Source: Thiomonas arsenitoxydans (GTDB lineage Bacteria; Pseudomonadota; Gammaproteobacteria; Burkholderiales; Burkholderiaceae_C). From it: 64,000 nucleotides of DNA. Below, piece after piece: positions 9,990 through 18,216 of the stretch (positions are counted from its first letter, which is position 1; each line of letters opens with the position of its first letter). A model generated the notes under the pieces. It made no database searches. It had not been told where the DNA came from and was given only the letters and a program-made list of their open reading frames with translations. Where the stretch lies: assembly GCF_000253115.1 (NCBI RefSeq), contig NC_014145.1, forward strand, positions 2,170,001 through 2,234,000. Reading direction: 5' to 3'. The position numbers and the translations under genes were made by a program.

Positions 9990-10514
9990 ATGCCCCCTGC
10001 CGCCCTGCCCCTGCTGCTTGCCAATGAACACGACACCGAAGCGCTGGCGCAAGCCCTGGCTTTGGCGTGGGCGCAACACCCGGCGCCCCGCCTGCTGATC
10101 ACCCTCGACGGCGATCTCGGCGCAGGGAAAACCACCTTTGCACGCGCTTTTTTACGTGCACTGGGCGTACAGGGGCGCATCAAAAGTCCCAGTTTCAGCC
10201 TGCTGGAAGAGTACACCCTCGGCATTCCGGACCTACAATTCAAGGGAACTCTTCGGACCTCGGCCTATCACATTGATCTTTATCGCTTTTCAGACCCGCA
10301 AGAGTGGGACGATTCTGGACTGCGCGATGTCGTGGGCGGGCCGGGGGTCAGTCTGGTCGAGTGGCCGCAGCGCGCGCAGGGTTTGTTGCCCGCTGCCGAC
10401 TTGAGCGTGCACCTCGAACCGATGGGAGAGCAGCGCCAGTGCACGTTGCAAGCCGGGACTGAACTGGGACAGCGTTTGTTTCGCGCCTTGCCGGAGGGTT
10501 TGAAGTCCGGTTGA
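9990..10514 (+). CDS. tsaE: tRNA N6-threonylcarbamoyladenosine synthesis ATPase TsaE
   Basis: ATPase subunit of the TsaBDE complex that makes t6A37 in ANN-decoding tRNAs. The Walker A motif GDLGAGKTT is near residue 45, followed by SPSFSLLEEY and the catalytic-region YHIDLYR. The stretch LVEWPQRAQ matches the family C-terminal motif. At 174 residues it is slightly longer than usual because of an insertion around residues 80-90. It lies in the common queG-tsaE-ami neighbourhood, and amiC follows 49 bp downstream. Confidence 0.94.
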   Translation: MPPAALPLLLANEHDTEALAQALALAWAQHPAPRLLITLDGDLGAGKTTFARAFLRALGVQGRIKSPSFSLLEEYTLGIPDLQFKGTLRTSAYHIDLYRFSDPQEWDDSGLRDVVGGPGVSLVEWPQRAQGLLPAADLSVHLEPMGEQRQCTLQAGTELGQRLFRALPEGLKSG

Positions 10515-10563
10515 TGCCGTGGGTGGGCTGCTGCTCCCCCGGTTTTTGAGCAGGAGCCTGAAC

Positions 10564-11958
10564 ATGATGACCCCACCGCGTCGGCGTTTTCTCGTGCAAT
10601 CGTCCAGCCTCGTGCTGCTGCTGACGGCCCCCATGATTGCGCGGGGCGCTACCTTGATGTCCATCCGCGTCTGGCCGGCGCCCGAATACACCCGGCTGAC
10701 GCTGGAGTCGGACGGCCCCCTGAGCGCAACCCACCAGGTCTTGAGCGATCCGCCGCGACTCGTGGTGGACATTCAGGGCCTGCAGCTCGACAACCAGTTG
10801 CGCGATCTGGCTGGCAAAGTGAAGGCGGACGATCCCTTCATCAAAGACGTGCGCGTGGGCCAGTTCAAGCCCGACGTGGTGCGCATGGTCATCGATTTGA
10901 AGCAGGCGGTCAAGCCGCAGGTCTTCAGCCTGCTGCCGGTTGCGGCCTATCAAAACCGGCTGGTCTTCGATCTTTATCCCGCCCATTCAAGTGACCGGCT
11001 GATGGCATTCATGCAGCAGCAAGAAGCGCTCGACCGCGAACGCCAGCTCGGCGCCGGTTCCAATACGCCGCCGCAAACCCTCGCTCAGGCCCAGCCGCAA
11101 CAGTCCGATTCGCTTGGCGACTGGATCCGCCAGCACCGCAGTGAACTCGACAGCCCGCAAGCCGGGCAACCGCAGCAGTTCGCCCGCGCCGATACGCCGC
11201 CCCCGGCGCAACGCCCCGACCCCGTGCGCCGCGACCGCCGCAACTTTCGCAGCGTGCTGCTGGCGATCGACCCCGGTCATGGCGGCGAAGACCCTGGCGC
11301 CACGGGCCCCAGCGGGGTGCACGAGAAGGATGTGGTGCTGCTCATCGCCCGCCACCTGCGCGACCTGGCCATGAGCACGCCGCATATGCAAGTGATGATG
11401 ACGCGCGACAGCGACTACTTCGTGCCGCTGTGGACGCGGGTGGAAAAGGCACAATCGGCCAATGCCGACCTGTTCACCTCCATCCATGCCGATGGCTGGT
11501 TCACGCCCGAAGCGCGCGGCGCTTCGGTGTATTGCCTGTCCGATGGCGGCGCGTCCAGCGTGGAGGCGCGGCTAATGGCGCAACGCGAGAACGCGGCCGA
11601 CGCCATTGGCGGCATCGACATCAACTCGCGCAGCTATCAAGTGGCCAAGGTGCTGCTCGACATGTCCACCACCGCCAAAATCAACGCCAGCCTGAAAATG
11701 GCCCGACCCACGCTGGGCAAAATGGGAGAGCTGGTGCATCTGCATTCCAAGCAAGTGCAGCAGGCAGGGTTCGCCGTGCTGAAGTCGCCCACCATTCCCT
11801 CGATGCTGGTGGAAACCGCCTTCATCAGCAACCCGGAAGAAGAGGCGCGGCTACAGACCCCGGCCTATCGCAAGCAGATCGCGCGCGCCATTTTTGAAGG
11901 CCTGCGCGCCTACCTCGACACCAATCCGCCCCTGGCCCGCCGTCGCATTCTGACCTGA
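10564..11958 (+). CDS. amiC: N-acetylmuramoyl-L-alanine amidase AmiC, Tat-exported
   Basis: Periplasmic zinc amidase that splits septal peptidoglycan during daughter-cell separation. I chose the ATG at 10564 because AGGAG lies 7 bp upstream and because it opens a twin-arginine signal, RRRFLVQSSSLVLLL, as expected for AmiC. A GTG at 10519 only extends this. An AMIN domain follows (about residues 30-130), then a linker rich in Gln and Pro, then Amidase_3. Its zinc ligands are the His of DPGHGG (residue 239), the Glu of HEKDV, and the His of SIHAD (308). The catalytic Glu is in VETAFISNP. Co-directional with tsaE. Confidence 0.94.
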   Translation: MMTPPRRRFLVQSSSLVLLLTAPMIARGATLMSIRVWPAPEYTRLTLESDGPLSATHQVLSDPPRLVVDIQGLQLDNQLRDLAGKVKADDPFIKDVRVGQFKPDVVRMVIDLKQAVKPQVFSLLPVAAYQNRLVFDLYPAHSSDRLMAFMQQQEALDRERQLGAGSNTPPQTLAQAQPQQSDSLGDWIRQHRSELDSPQAGQPQQFARADTPPPAQRPDPVRRDRRNFRSVLLAIDPGHGGEDPGATGPSGVHEKDVVLLIARHLRDLAMSTPHMQVMMTRDSDYFVPLWTRVEKAQSANADLFTSIHADGWFTPEARGASVYCLSDGGASSVEARLMAQRENAADAIGGIDINSRSYQVAKVLLDMSTTAKINASLKMARPTLGKMGELVHLHSKQVQQAGFAVLKSPTIPSMLVETAFISNPEEEARLQTPAYRKQIARAIFEGLRAYLDTNPPLARRRILT

Positions 11959-11982
11959 AGCTGCTCCACGGCGCCCGTGATT

Positions 11983-12492
11983 TCAGAGCGCCAGCCCGAG
12001 CTGCTCGCGGCTGATGATCACGCCGTCTTCATCGGCGTAGAGCCATTCGCCGGGGCGCACGATCACGTCCTGAATCGTCACCACGGCATCGACCCTGCCT
12101 TTGCCGTGCTTTTCCGGCGGAGCGGGCATGGATGCCAGCGCCAGCACGCCGATGGGCACCTGCAGAATTTCATGCACATCGCGCACGCAACCATTGACCA
12201 GCACCCCGGCCCAGCCGTTCTGGCTGGCCAGCGCAGCGAGGTTGCCGCCCAGGAGCGCGCGCTTCATCGAGGCGGCGCCATCCACCACCAGCACCCGGGC
12301 CATGCCGGCCGACTCCAGGGTGGCGCGTACCAGGGCGTTGTCGTCGTGACACTGCACCGTGGCGATCTTGCCGCGAAAACGGCTGATCTTGCCGAAGGAG
12401 CGGAAAACCGGCGGCAGCACCCGCAGCGCATCGGTGTGCAGGGCGTCGCGGTGCGCATCGCACAGATCACAGGTTGAAAACAAGGCGTGCAT
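11983..12492 (-). CDS. rraA: RraA family protein (RNase E inhibitor / HMG aldolase fold)
   Basis: A 169-residue member of the RraA/MenG family. Characteristic segments are FSTCDLCDAHRD at the N-terminus, RVLVVDGAASMKRALLGGNLA, and NGWAGVLVNGCVRDVHE, which carries the conserved G-x-x-RD of the active-site loop. Members either bind RNase E or act as 4-hydroxy-4-methyl-2-oxoglutarate aldolases; sequence alone does not decide, although the GCVRD motif is the aldolase-type loop. A longer frame begins at 12531, but on the minus strand GGAGG is 7 bp before the ATG at 12492, which decides this start. Divergent from the arnD-like gene. Confidence 0.9.
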   Translation of the reverse strand: MHALFSTCDLCDAHRDALHTDALRVLPPVFRSFGKISRFRGKIATVQCHDDNALVRATLESAGMARVLVVDGAASMKRALLGGNLAALASQNGWAGVLVNGCVRDVHEILQVPIGVLALASMPAPPEKHGKGRVDAVVTIQDVIVRPGEWLYADEDGVIISREQLGLAL

Positions 12493-12621
12493 GTCCATTC
12501 CTCCAGATGCATTCTCAATGTCTGCAAGCATTGAAGCAGACCCGCTTTGCGCGAAGGCTGTGTCAGGTCAAGTCCTCTACGATGTGGCTCTCAAAGGCTC
12601 GCCCTGTTTCTATCTGATTCC

Positions 12622-13521
12622 ATGCCCATTCTTGCGCTCAAAATCGATGTCGATACCCTGCGGGGCACGCTCGAAGGCGTACCTGCGCTGCTGCGCCTGC
12701 TCGACAAACATCAACTCCGCGCCACCTTTTTATTCAGCCTCGGGCCAGATCACACCGGGCGCGCGCTCAAGCGGGTGTTTCGCCCCGGCTTCCTCGCCAA
12801 GGTTCAGCGCACATCGGTGACCAGCCACTATGGCCTGAAAACCTTGCTGTACGGCACACTGCTGCCCGGCCCGGACATCGGCCGACGCGCCGCAGATCCC
12901 ATGCGAGACGCCGACCGCGCCGGCCATGAAACCGGCGTGCACACCTGGGATCACATCCTCTGGCAAGACTACGTGGTGCGCAAAAATGCCGACTGGACCC
13001 GCCGTCAGCTGCAGCTCGCTGCCAACCGCTATGGCGACATCTTCGGCCGCCCCCCGCAAGTGCACGGCGCCGCCGGCTGGCAGATGAACGACGCGGCCTA
13101 TGTGCTGGAGCAGGAACTCGGCTTCACCCTGGCTTCGGACGGTCGGGGCACACACCCCTTTCTGCCGGTGGTGCAGGGGCGCACACTTTCCGTTCCCCAG
13201 TTGCCAACCACCCTGCCGACGCTTGACGAGCTGATCGGCGTGGACGGCTTGAATGAACACAACGTGGCCGATCACCTCCTGCGCCTGAGCACCGACGGGC
13301 GCGACCATGTCTACACCCTGCACGCCGAGCTGGAAGGCGGCCGTCTTGCTCCCGTGTTCGACCGTCTGCTGCAAGGCTGGAAGGCGGCTGGCTTGCATTG
13401 CACCTCGATGCGCAGTTATGCCGACTCGCTGAACCTGGCCTCATTGCCACACCATGCGGTCCGCCTGGGCAGCATTGCCGGGCGCAGCGGCACCCTCGCC
13501 TTGCAAGGTGCCGCCGTATGA
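12622..13521 (+). CDS. arnD: ArnD-type polysaccharide deacetylase (deformylase-like)
   Basis: The product starts LALKIDVDTLRGTLEGVPAL, matching ArnD, which removes the formyl group from undecaprenyl-phosphate-Ara4FN in lipid A modification. NodB-fold landmarks are IDVDT (metal-binding Asp pair), HTWDH with the two metal His residues, AAGWQ, and YTLHAELEG near the end. The ATG at 12622 gives a 299-residue product, the usual size; the upstream extension is not family-like. The other arn genes are absent nearby, though galU, which supplies UDP-glucose for the same pathway, lies two genes downstream. The stop overlaps the next start (ATGA). Confidence 0.87.
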   Translation: MPILALKIDVDTLRGTLEGVPALLRLLDKHQLRATFLFSLGPDHTGRALKRVFRPGFLAKVQRTSVTSHYGLKTLLYGTLLPGPDIGRRAADPMRDADRAGHETGVHTWDHILWQDYVVRKNADWTRRQLQLAANRYGDIFGRPPQVHGAAGWQMNDAAYVLEQELGFTLASDGRGTHPFLPVVQGRTLSVPQLPTTLPTLDELIGVDGLNEHNVADHLLRLSTDGRDHVYTLHAELEGGRLAPVFDRLLQGWKAAGLHCTSMRSYADSLNLASLPHHAVRLGSIAGRSGTLALQGAAV

Positions 13522-13739
13522 CGCGCACTTCGGTCGCTTCAGAGGGTCAACCCGACGATACGAGCGAGCCCGACACCCCCTGCGTCGGCGTGTGCTCCAC
13601 CGGGTTCGACGATGTTTGCCGCGGCTGTCTGCGCACTGCGGCGGAGGTCGGTCGCTGGGTGGAGATGAACCCGGCAGAAAAGCGCGCGGTCTGGACGCGC
13701 ATTCTGGCCGAGGGCTATGTTCCGCGACGGCGTGATTGA
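13518..13739 (+). CDS. Small Cys-rich DUF1289 family protein
   Basis: A 73-residue protein with the DUF1289 signature CVGVC followed by CRGCLRT, then the conserved segment EVGRWVEMNPAEKRAVW. The four cysteines could bind a metal; function of the family is unknown. The start ATG overlaps the arnD stop by 4 bp, which suggests translational coupling. Another frame starting at 13398 is an upstream extension inside arnD and is not used. Confidence 0.85.
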   Translation: MTRTSVASEGQPDDTSEPDTPCVGVCSTGFDDVCRGCLRTAAEVGRWVEMNPAEKRAVWTRILAEGYVPRRRD

Positions 13740-13853
13740 GTTCTCTTGCCGGGTGGAGTCCAACACCGCATTCCCGGTGGATGACTGCGCCGCAGCATCA
13801 ATCATTCCCTTGTTAGTATCGATCTCATTTTCGACCCCACCGTCATACTCCCC

Positions 13854-14741
13854 ATGCCCCCGACCATCACCAAAGCCGTCTTCCCCGTTGCCGGTCTCGG
13901 CACGCGTTTTCTGCCCGCGACCAAAGCCACTCCGAAAGAGATGATGCCCGTGGTCGACAAGCCGCTCATTCAATATGCGGTCGAAGAGGCCTATGCGGCG
14001 GGCATCACCGAAATGATTTTTGTCACCGGCCGCCACAAGCGCGCCATCGAGGATCATTTCGACACCGCCTACGAACTGGAGCATCAACTTGAAGAAGCGG
14101 GCAAACAGGCCATGCTCGACGTGGTGCGCAGTGTCAAACCCGACAACGTGCAGTGCGTGTTCGTGCGCCAGCCCGTGGCCAACGGCCTAGGCGCGGCGGT
14201 ACTTTGCGCTGAGCGTCTGGTGGGCGACGAGCCGTTTGCCGTCATCCTCGCCGATGACTTGCTCGTCGGCGAGCCTCCCGTCATGGCGCAAATGGTCGAG
14301 ATTCACAGCCGCCATGGCCGCAGCGTCCTCGCCACCGAAGAAGTGCCGCGCGAGCACACCAAACGCTACGGCATTGTCAGCGGGCAGGAAATCACACCCG
14401 GGCTGACCTCGCTGTCGGGCATCGTCGAAAAACCCGCTCCAGACGTCGCGCCCAGCACCCAGGCGGTCGTGGGTCGCTACATCCTCAGCCCCCGTGTGTT
14501 TCATCATCTGCGCAACGGCAAACCCGGCGCCGGAGGCGAAATTCAGCTCACCGACGGCATCTCCGCGCTGCTGCATGAAGAAGCGGTGTACGCCTATCGC
14601 TACAGCGGCCGCCGTTTCGACTGTGGCAGCAAGCTCGGCTATCTCGAAGCCACGGTGCAACTGGGCATGTCTCACCCCGAGACCGGACCGGAATTCAGCG
14701 CCTATATCAACAATTTGTGCGCAGGCCACGCAGCAAGCTAA
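13854..14741 (+). CDS. galU: UTP-glucose-1-phosphate uridylyltransferase
   Basis: Makes UDP-glucose from UTP and glucose-1-phosphate for envelope sugars. The nucleotide-binding start KAVFPVAGLGTRFLPATKA is followed by PKEMMPVVDKPLIQYAVEEA. Further signatures are GLGAAVLCAE, FAVILADDLL (metal-binding Asp) and RRFDCGSKLGYLEA. The 295-residue length is normal. It has its own 114-bp upstream region after the DUF1289 gene. In context it may feed lipid A modification together with ArnD, but GalU is also general housekeeping. Confidence 0.96.
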   Translation: MPPTITKAVFPVAGLGTRFLPATKATPKEMMPVVDKPLIQYAVEEAYAAGITEMIFVTGRHKRAIEDHFDTAYELEHQLEEAGKQAMLDVVRSVKPDNVQCVFVRQPVANGLGAAVLCAERLVGDEPFAVILADDLLVGEPPVMAQMVEIHSRHGRSVLATEEVPREHTKRYGIVSGQEITPGLTSLSGIVEKPAPDVAPSTQAVVGRYILSPRVFHHLRNGKPGAGGEIQLTDGISALLHEEAVYAYRYSGRRFDCGSKLGYLEATVQLGMSHPETGPEFSAYINNLCAGHAAS

Positions 14742-14872
14742 AGCTTGCCTAGGAGTCGGGCTCGGGGCGAGGGTAAAAATGGCGTAGCGGCACCCTGGCC
14801 GGTGGGCGGACCGAGGCCCTTAGATGCCCTATCGAATACGGGAAGCGCCCTTCGCGGGTGAGTTCGGCACCT

Positions 14873-15109
14873 TTAGCGCCGCCGCAGCAGGTGGTGGTAT
14901 TCGCCGCCCTCGGTCTTCTGATCGACCAGGGCATTGCCGGTCTGACGAGCGAAGGCCTGAAAGTCTTTCACCGAACCGATGTCGGTGGAGACGATGCGCA
15001 GCACCTGGCCGCTTTGCATCTGGGCGAGTGCTTTCTTGGCCTTGAGGATGGGCAGCGGGCAGTTCAGTCCGCGCGTATCCAGGTCGACATCAATCACAGG
15101 TTGCTCCAC
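14873..15109 (-). CDS. TusA family sulfur-carrier protein
   Basis: Small sulfurtransferase-like protein with the TusA active-site motif DTRGLNCPLPILKAKKAL, whose Cys (CPxP) carries persulfide sulfur. Members serve tRNA thiolation, molybdenum cofactor or dissimilatory sulfur oxidation; the last would suit a sulfur-oxidising host, but the sequence does not show it. I prefer the GTG at 15109, preceded by GGAG at 6-bp spacing, giving 78 residues. ATG codons at 15142 and 15160 would add 11 or 17 N-terminal residues and lack a clear ribosome site. Divergent from mbfA. Confidence 0.88.
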   Translation of the reverse strand: MEQPVIDVDLDTRGLNCPLPILKAKKALAQMQSGQVLRIVSTDIGSVKDFQAFARQTGNALVDQKTEGGEYHHLLRRR

Positions 15110-15216
15110 ACGAATCTCCAGGTTTTGGCGCGATGAGTGCATTTTAGGGGCGCATTGCACGGCCGCACGCGCCTGCCGACAATGGGGGCAATCGCACTGT
15201 TTTTAATGCCCCAAAA

Positions 15217-16215
15217 ATGAACCTGAGCTCGCTGTTCTCCATGCCCGGCAACACCGCCACGCTGGACTTCTCCAGCTTGAACGAGCAGCAGTTGCTCGCC
15301 CTGGCCATTTCGCTCGAAGAGGACGACGCGCGCATCTACAGCCAATACGCGCAGGCGTTGAACGCCGATTATCCCGACACGGCCGCGCTGTTCCGCGGCA
15401 TGGCGGCCGAAGAAAATGCCCACCGGCATCGTCTGCTCGATCTCTACCGCAAACGATTTGGCGATCGCATTCCGCTCATTCGCCGCCAGGACGTGCGCGG
15501 CTTTATCGAGCGCAAGCCGTTGTGGCTGGTACAGCCGATCGATCTGGACAAGTTTCGCGCCCAGGCCGAGTTGATGGAAGCCGAGTCGCGCATGTTCTAC
15601 GCCAAGGCCGCGCGGCACGCGACCGATACCGGCATTCGCCAGTTGCTCGGCGATCTCGCCGCCGCTGAGGCTGCGCACGAGCAGAAAGCCGAAGCGCTCG
15701 GCAACCAGTTCATCACGCCGCAAGCCATACGCTCCGAACGCGAAACCCAGCGCCGCGCCTTTGTGCTGCGCTTCGTTCAACCTGGCCTGGCGGGGTTGAT
15801 GGACGGTTCGGTCTCTACCCTGGCGCCGCTGTTCGCCGCAGCCTTCGCCACGCACGACACCTGGGCCACCTTTCTGGTGGGCCTCGCAGCCGCGCTGGGC
15901 GCTGGCATCAGCATGGCTTTCGCCGAAGCCATGTCAGACGATGGTTCGCTCACCGGGCGTGGCAGCCCTTGGCTACGCGGCGGCATCACCGGTCTGATGA
16001 CCGCTTTGGGCGGCCTGGGCCACACCCTGCCCTACCTGATCCCGAACTTCCACCTCGCCACCACGCTGGCCTTCCTCGTGGTCGGCGTGGAGTTGATCGT
16101 GATTGCCTGGGTCCGCAAGCGCTTCATGGACGCGTCCTTCGGGCTGGCGGTGCTGCAAGTGGTTGTCGGCGGCTTGCTGGTTTTTGCCACGGGCATCCTG
16201 ATCGGCAGCGCGTGA
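15217..16215 (+). CDS. mbfA: Membrane-bound ferritin-type iron exporter MbfA (ferritin-like plus VIT1 domain)
   Basis: Two-domain protein of 332 residues. The N-terminal half (about 20-165) is a ferritin/rubrerythrin-like four-helix domain with the metal-ligand patterns SLEEDDARIY, AAEENAHRH, LMEAESRMFY and AAAEAAHEQK. The C-terminal half (about 185-330) is a CCC1/VIT1-like membrane domain with AGLMDGSVSTLAP and several hydrophobic helices. This architecture is that of MbfA, which exports Fe(II) and protects from iron and peroxide stress. Here the ferritin domain would face the cytosol. An Irr or Fur site was not evident upstream. An IS element begins 17 bp after the stop. Confidence 0.88.
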   Translation: MNLSSLFSMPGNTATLDFSSLNEQQLLALAISLEEDDARIYSQYAQALNADYPDTAALFRGMAAEENAHRHRLLDLYRKRFGDRIPLIRRQDVRGFIERKPLWLVQPIDLDKFRAQAELMEAESRMFYAKAARHATDTGIRQLLGDLAAAEAAHEQKAEALGNQFITPQAIRSERETQRRAFVLRFVQPGLAGLMDGSVSTLAPLFAAAFATHDTWATFLVGLAAALGAGISMAFAEAMSDDGSLTGRGSPWLRGGITGLMTALGGLGHTLPYLIPNFHLATTLAFLVVGVELIVIAWVRKRFMDASFGLAVLQVVVGGLLVFATGILIGSA

Positions 16216-16231
16216 TCACAGCGAATGTTTA

Positions 16232-17074
16232 GATAGTGTCGTCACAAGATTTGCAGCCAGAGGGCAAGGCAGCGAATTTGCACGGCGGCAACGAATGAGG
16301 CGACGTTTTTCGCGTAGCGCGTGGCGATGCCCCGCCACCGCTTGAGATGCAGGAAGGCGTTCTCGACCAGGTGACGTAGTTTGTAGAGTGCTTTGTCATA
16401 CGTGCGGGGTGGCTTGCGGTTCTTGCGTGGCGGAATCACGGCTTGCGCGCCTTGCGCTTGGGCATGCGCCACGATGGCGTCACTGTCGTAGCCTTTGTCG
16501 GCAAGCAGGTAGTCCATCTTGAACCCGTCCATCAACCGCTCAGCCTCTGCACAATCCGCTCGGGTACCTTCTGTAATAACCGCTCGGAGCGGCAGACCAT
16601 GCGCATCCACGGCCAGATGTATCTTGGTGTTGAGCCCCCTTGTGTGCGGCTCATCGCCTGATTGCCACCCCGCGCACCCGCTGCGTGCGGATGAACCTTG
16701 CAGTGACTGGCATCGATCATGATCCACTCGAAATCGGGCTCATCAATGCACTGCTCCAGGAGCGACTCCCAAATGCCCTTGTCGCGCCAGCGGCAAAAAC
16801 GCCGATGGGTGTTTTTCCACCCACCGTACGAAACCGGCAGGTCTCGCCACGGCGCACCGGTGCGAAGAATCCAGAACACGGCGTTGATGAATTGGCGGTT
16901 GTCCCGCGCAACCCCGCCCCAAACTCCCGCTCGTCCAGGCAAGTGGGGTTCGAGCAATTCCCAGTGCCGATCTGATAGATCGTGTCGAGGAAGCGTCTCG
17001 GGCATCTCAATAGCGCGGTTGGTATGAACAGCGCCAAACAGCGCCATCATGCCACAACTCGTGACGACGATATC
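16232..17074 (-). mobile_element. IS5-family element (IS427-like group), complete
   Basis: About 843 bp with imperfect terminal inverted repeats. The left end 16230-16253 (TAGATAGTGTCGTCAC..) matches the reverse complement of the right end 17055-17076 (TAGATATCGTCGTCAC..). A TA dinucleotide flanks both ends. One transposase is encoded on the minus strand in two overlapping frames. It is wedged between mbfA and a PHA-synthase-like gene and looks recent and intact. Confidence 0.85.
16242..17050 (-). CDS. IS5/IS427-type transposase, expressed by a -1 frameshift
   Basis: The upstream frame (17050 to about 16639) encodes the N-terminal DDE region: LSDRHWELLEPHLPG, INAVFWILRTGAPWRDLP and WIMIDASHCKVH with the first catalytic Asp. 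The downstream frame (to 16242) encodes GLNTKIHLAVDAHG, LLADKGYDSD (second Asp) and HLVENAFLHLKRWRGIATRY (catalytic Glu). On the minus strand a run of five G residues (16635-16639 on plus) sits exactly where a -1 slip fuses RTQG to GLNTKIH, restoring the family consensus. Two-frame transposases are known in this IS group, so a programmed shift is more likely than decay. The first start may instead be the ATG at 17005. Confidence 0.85.
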
Positions 17075-18204
17075 TAGGCTCTGTCAACGCCCTTGGTCCT
17101 AATCCACGCGCCGATTTGCGGCCACGCCTCGTCGAGCGTGCGCTTGCCCATGAACAGGCCCACATGTCCGCCAGGCACGATGCGCTTCTCGATCTGGCTG
17201 GCGGGTGTACCGCAGAGGCTTTCAGCGGCGAAGACCTGCTCGTGCGGCGTAATGTCGTCGCTCTCGCCCGCAAGCAGATAAAGCGGGCAGGTGATGTCTT
17301 TGAGGTGCAGCGCACGGCCCTGGCCGATGAACTGGCCTTTGGCCAGCAGGTTACGTCTGAACAGCTGGTCGATGACTTGCAGATACCAGCGACCGGGCAG
17401 GTTCAGCGGGTTTTCATACCAGCGCTCGAAGGCTTCGGTCTTGCTCAGCCAGACCGGATCGTCGATGTGCTCGTACAGGTCGATGTGCTCCTGCACATAG
17501 TGCTGCTCGGGGTGCATGTTCTTCCAGCCGGCCAGCATGTATTTGCCCAACATCAGCCCGCCGCCGCTTTCCACCAGTTCTTCATAGAAGCTCATCGGCG
17601 TTTGCTTGACCATTTTCAGCAAGGGGCCGTGGCCGGCGTGGGTGTCGATCGGCGAGCCCGCCAGCACCAGGCTGGCGACCTTGTCGGGAAAGCGCGCAGC
17701 CAGCATCGCCGCCATCCAGCCGCCCTGACACAAGCCGACGAGGTTGACGCGGCCGCCGAGGTCGTCGATGCAGGCGAGAAAGTCGCCGAGGTATTGATCG
17801 ACTTCGAGGTCTTTCATGTCCGGCGTGGCGCTGTGCCAGTCGGTGAGCAATAGCGGGCCGACTCCGCTGTTTTTCAACGTCTGCATCAGGCTCTGGCCCT
17901 CGTGATAGTCGGCGATCATCGAGGTGTGCCCGGCGTAGGGCGCATTGACCAGGGTGGGAATGCCTTTGGCGCCGGGCGCGGAGTAGTCGCACAGATCGAG
18001 GGTGCGCAGCTTCAGCCGCACCGTGTGCTCGGTGGCGAGCTTGGGTTTGATGCCCCCATGCAGAAGCAACTCTTCGTCGAGAAACTTCACATTACGCGCT
18101 GCTAGCTCCATACCCTGCTCGGCCATATCGGTCGCGAGTTGCAGCGGCCAGAAGAAAGGCACGTTGAGATTGGGTTTGGCGGGCGTGGGCTTGGGGTCAG
18201 ACAT
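17074..18204 (-). CDS. PHA synthase-like alpha/beta hydrolase; stop codon supplied by the adjacent IS
   Basis: 376-residue alpha/beta hydrolase with nucleophile motif GLCQGG (Cys159), the Cys form of the lipase box found in polyhydroxyalkanoate synthases, and a C-terminal GGHVGLFMG with the likely catalytic His. The size fits class III-like PhaC rather than class I. Whether it polymerises hydroxyacyl-CoA or acts on PHA in another way is unresolved. It is the last gene of the lpd-ATPase-phaC-like operon, 12 bp after the ATPase. The TAG stop arises at the host/IS junction (17074-17076), so a short native C-terminus was probably lost. A phasin gene lies 18 kb away. Confidence 0.72.
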   Translation of the reverse strand: MSDPKPTPAKPNLNVPFFWPLQLATDMAEQGMELAARNVKFLDEELLLHGGIKPKLATEHTVRLKLRTLDLCDYSAPGAKGIPTLVNAPYAGHTSMIADYHEGQSLMQTLKNSGVGPLLLTDWHSATPDMKDLEVDQYLGDFLACIDDLGGRVNLVGLCQGGWMAAMLAARFPDKVASLVLAGSPIDTHAGHGPLLKMVKQTPMSFYEELVESGGGLMLGKYMLAGWKNMHPEQHYVQEHIDLYEHIDDPVWLSKTEAFERWYENPLNLPGRWYLQVIDQLFRRNLLAKGQFIGQGRALHLKDITCPLYLLAGESDDITPHEQVFAAESLCGTPASQIEKRIVPGGHVGLFMGKRTLDEAWPQIGAWIRTKGVDRA

Positions 18205-18216
18205 GGGGAACCTCCT

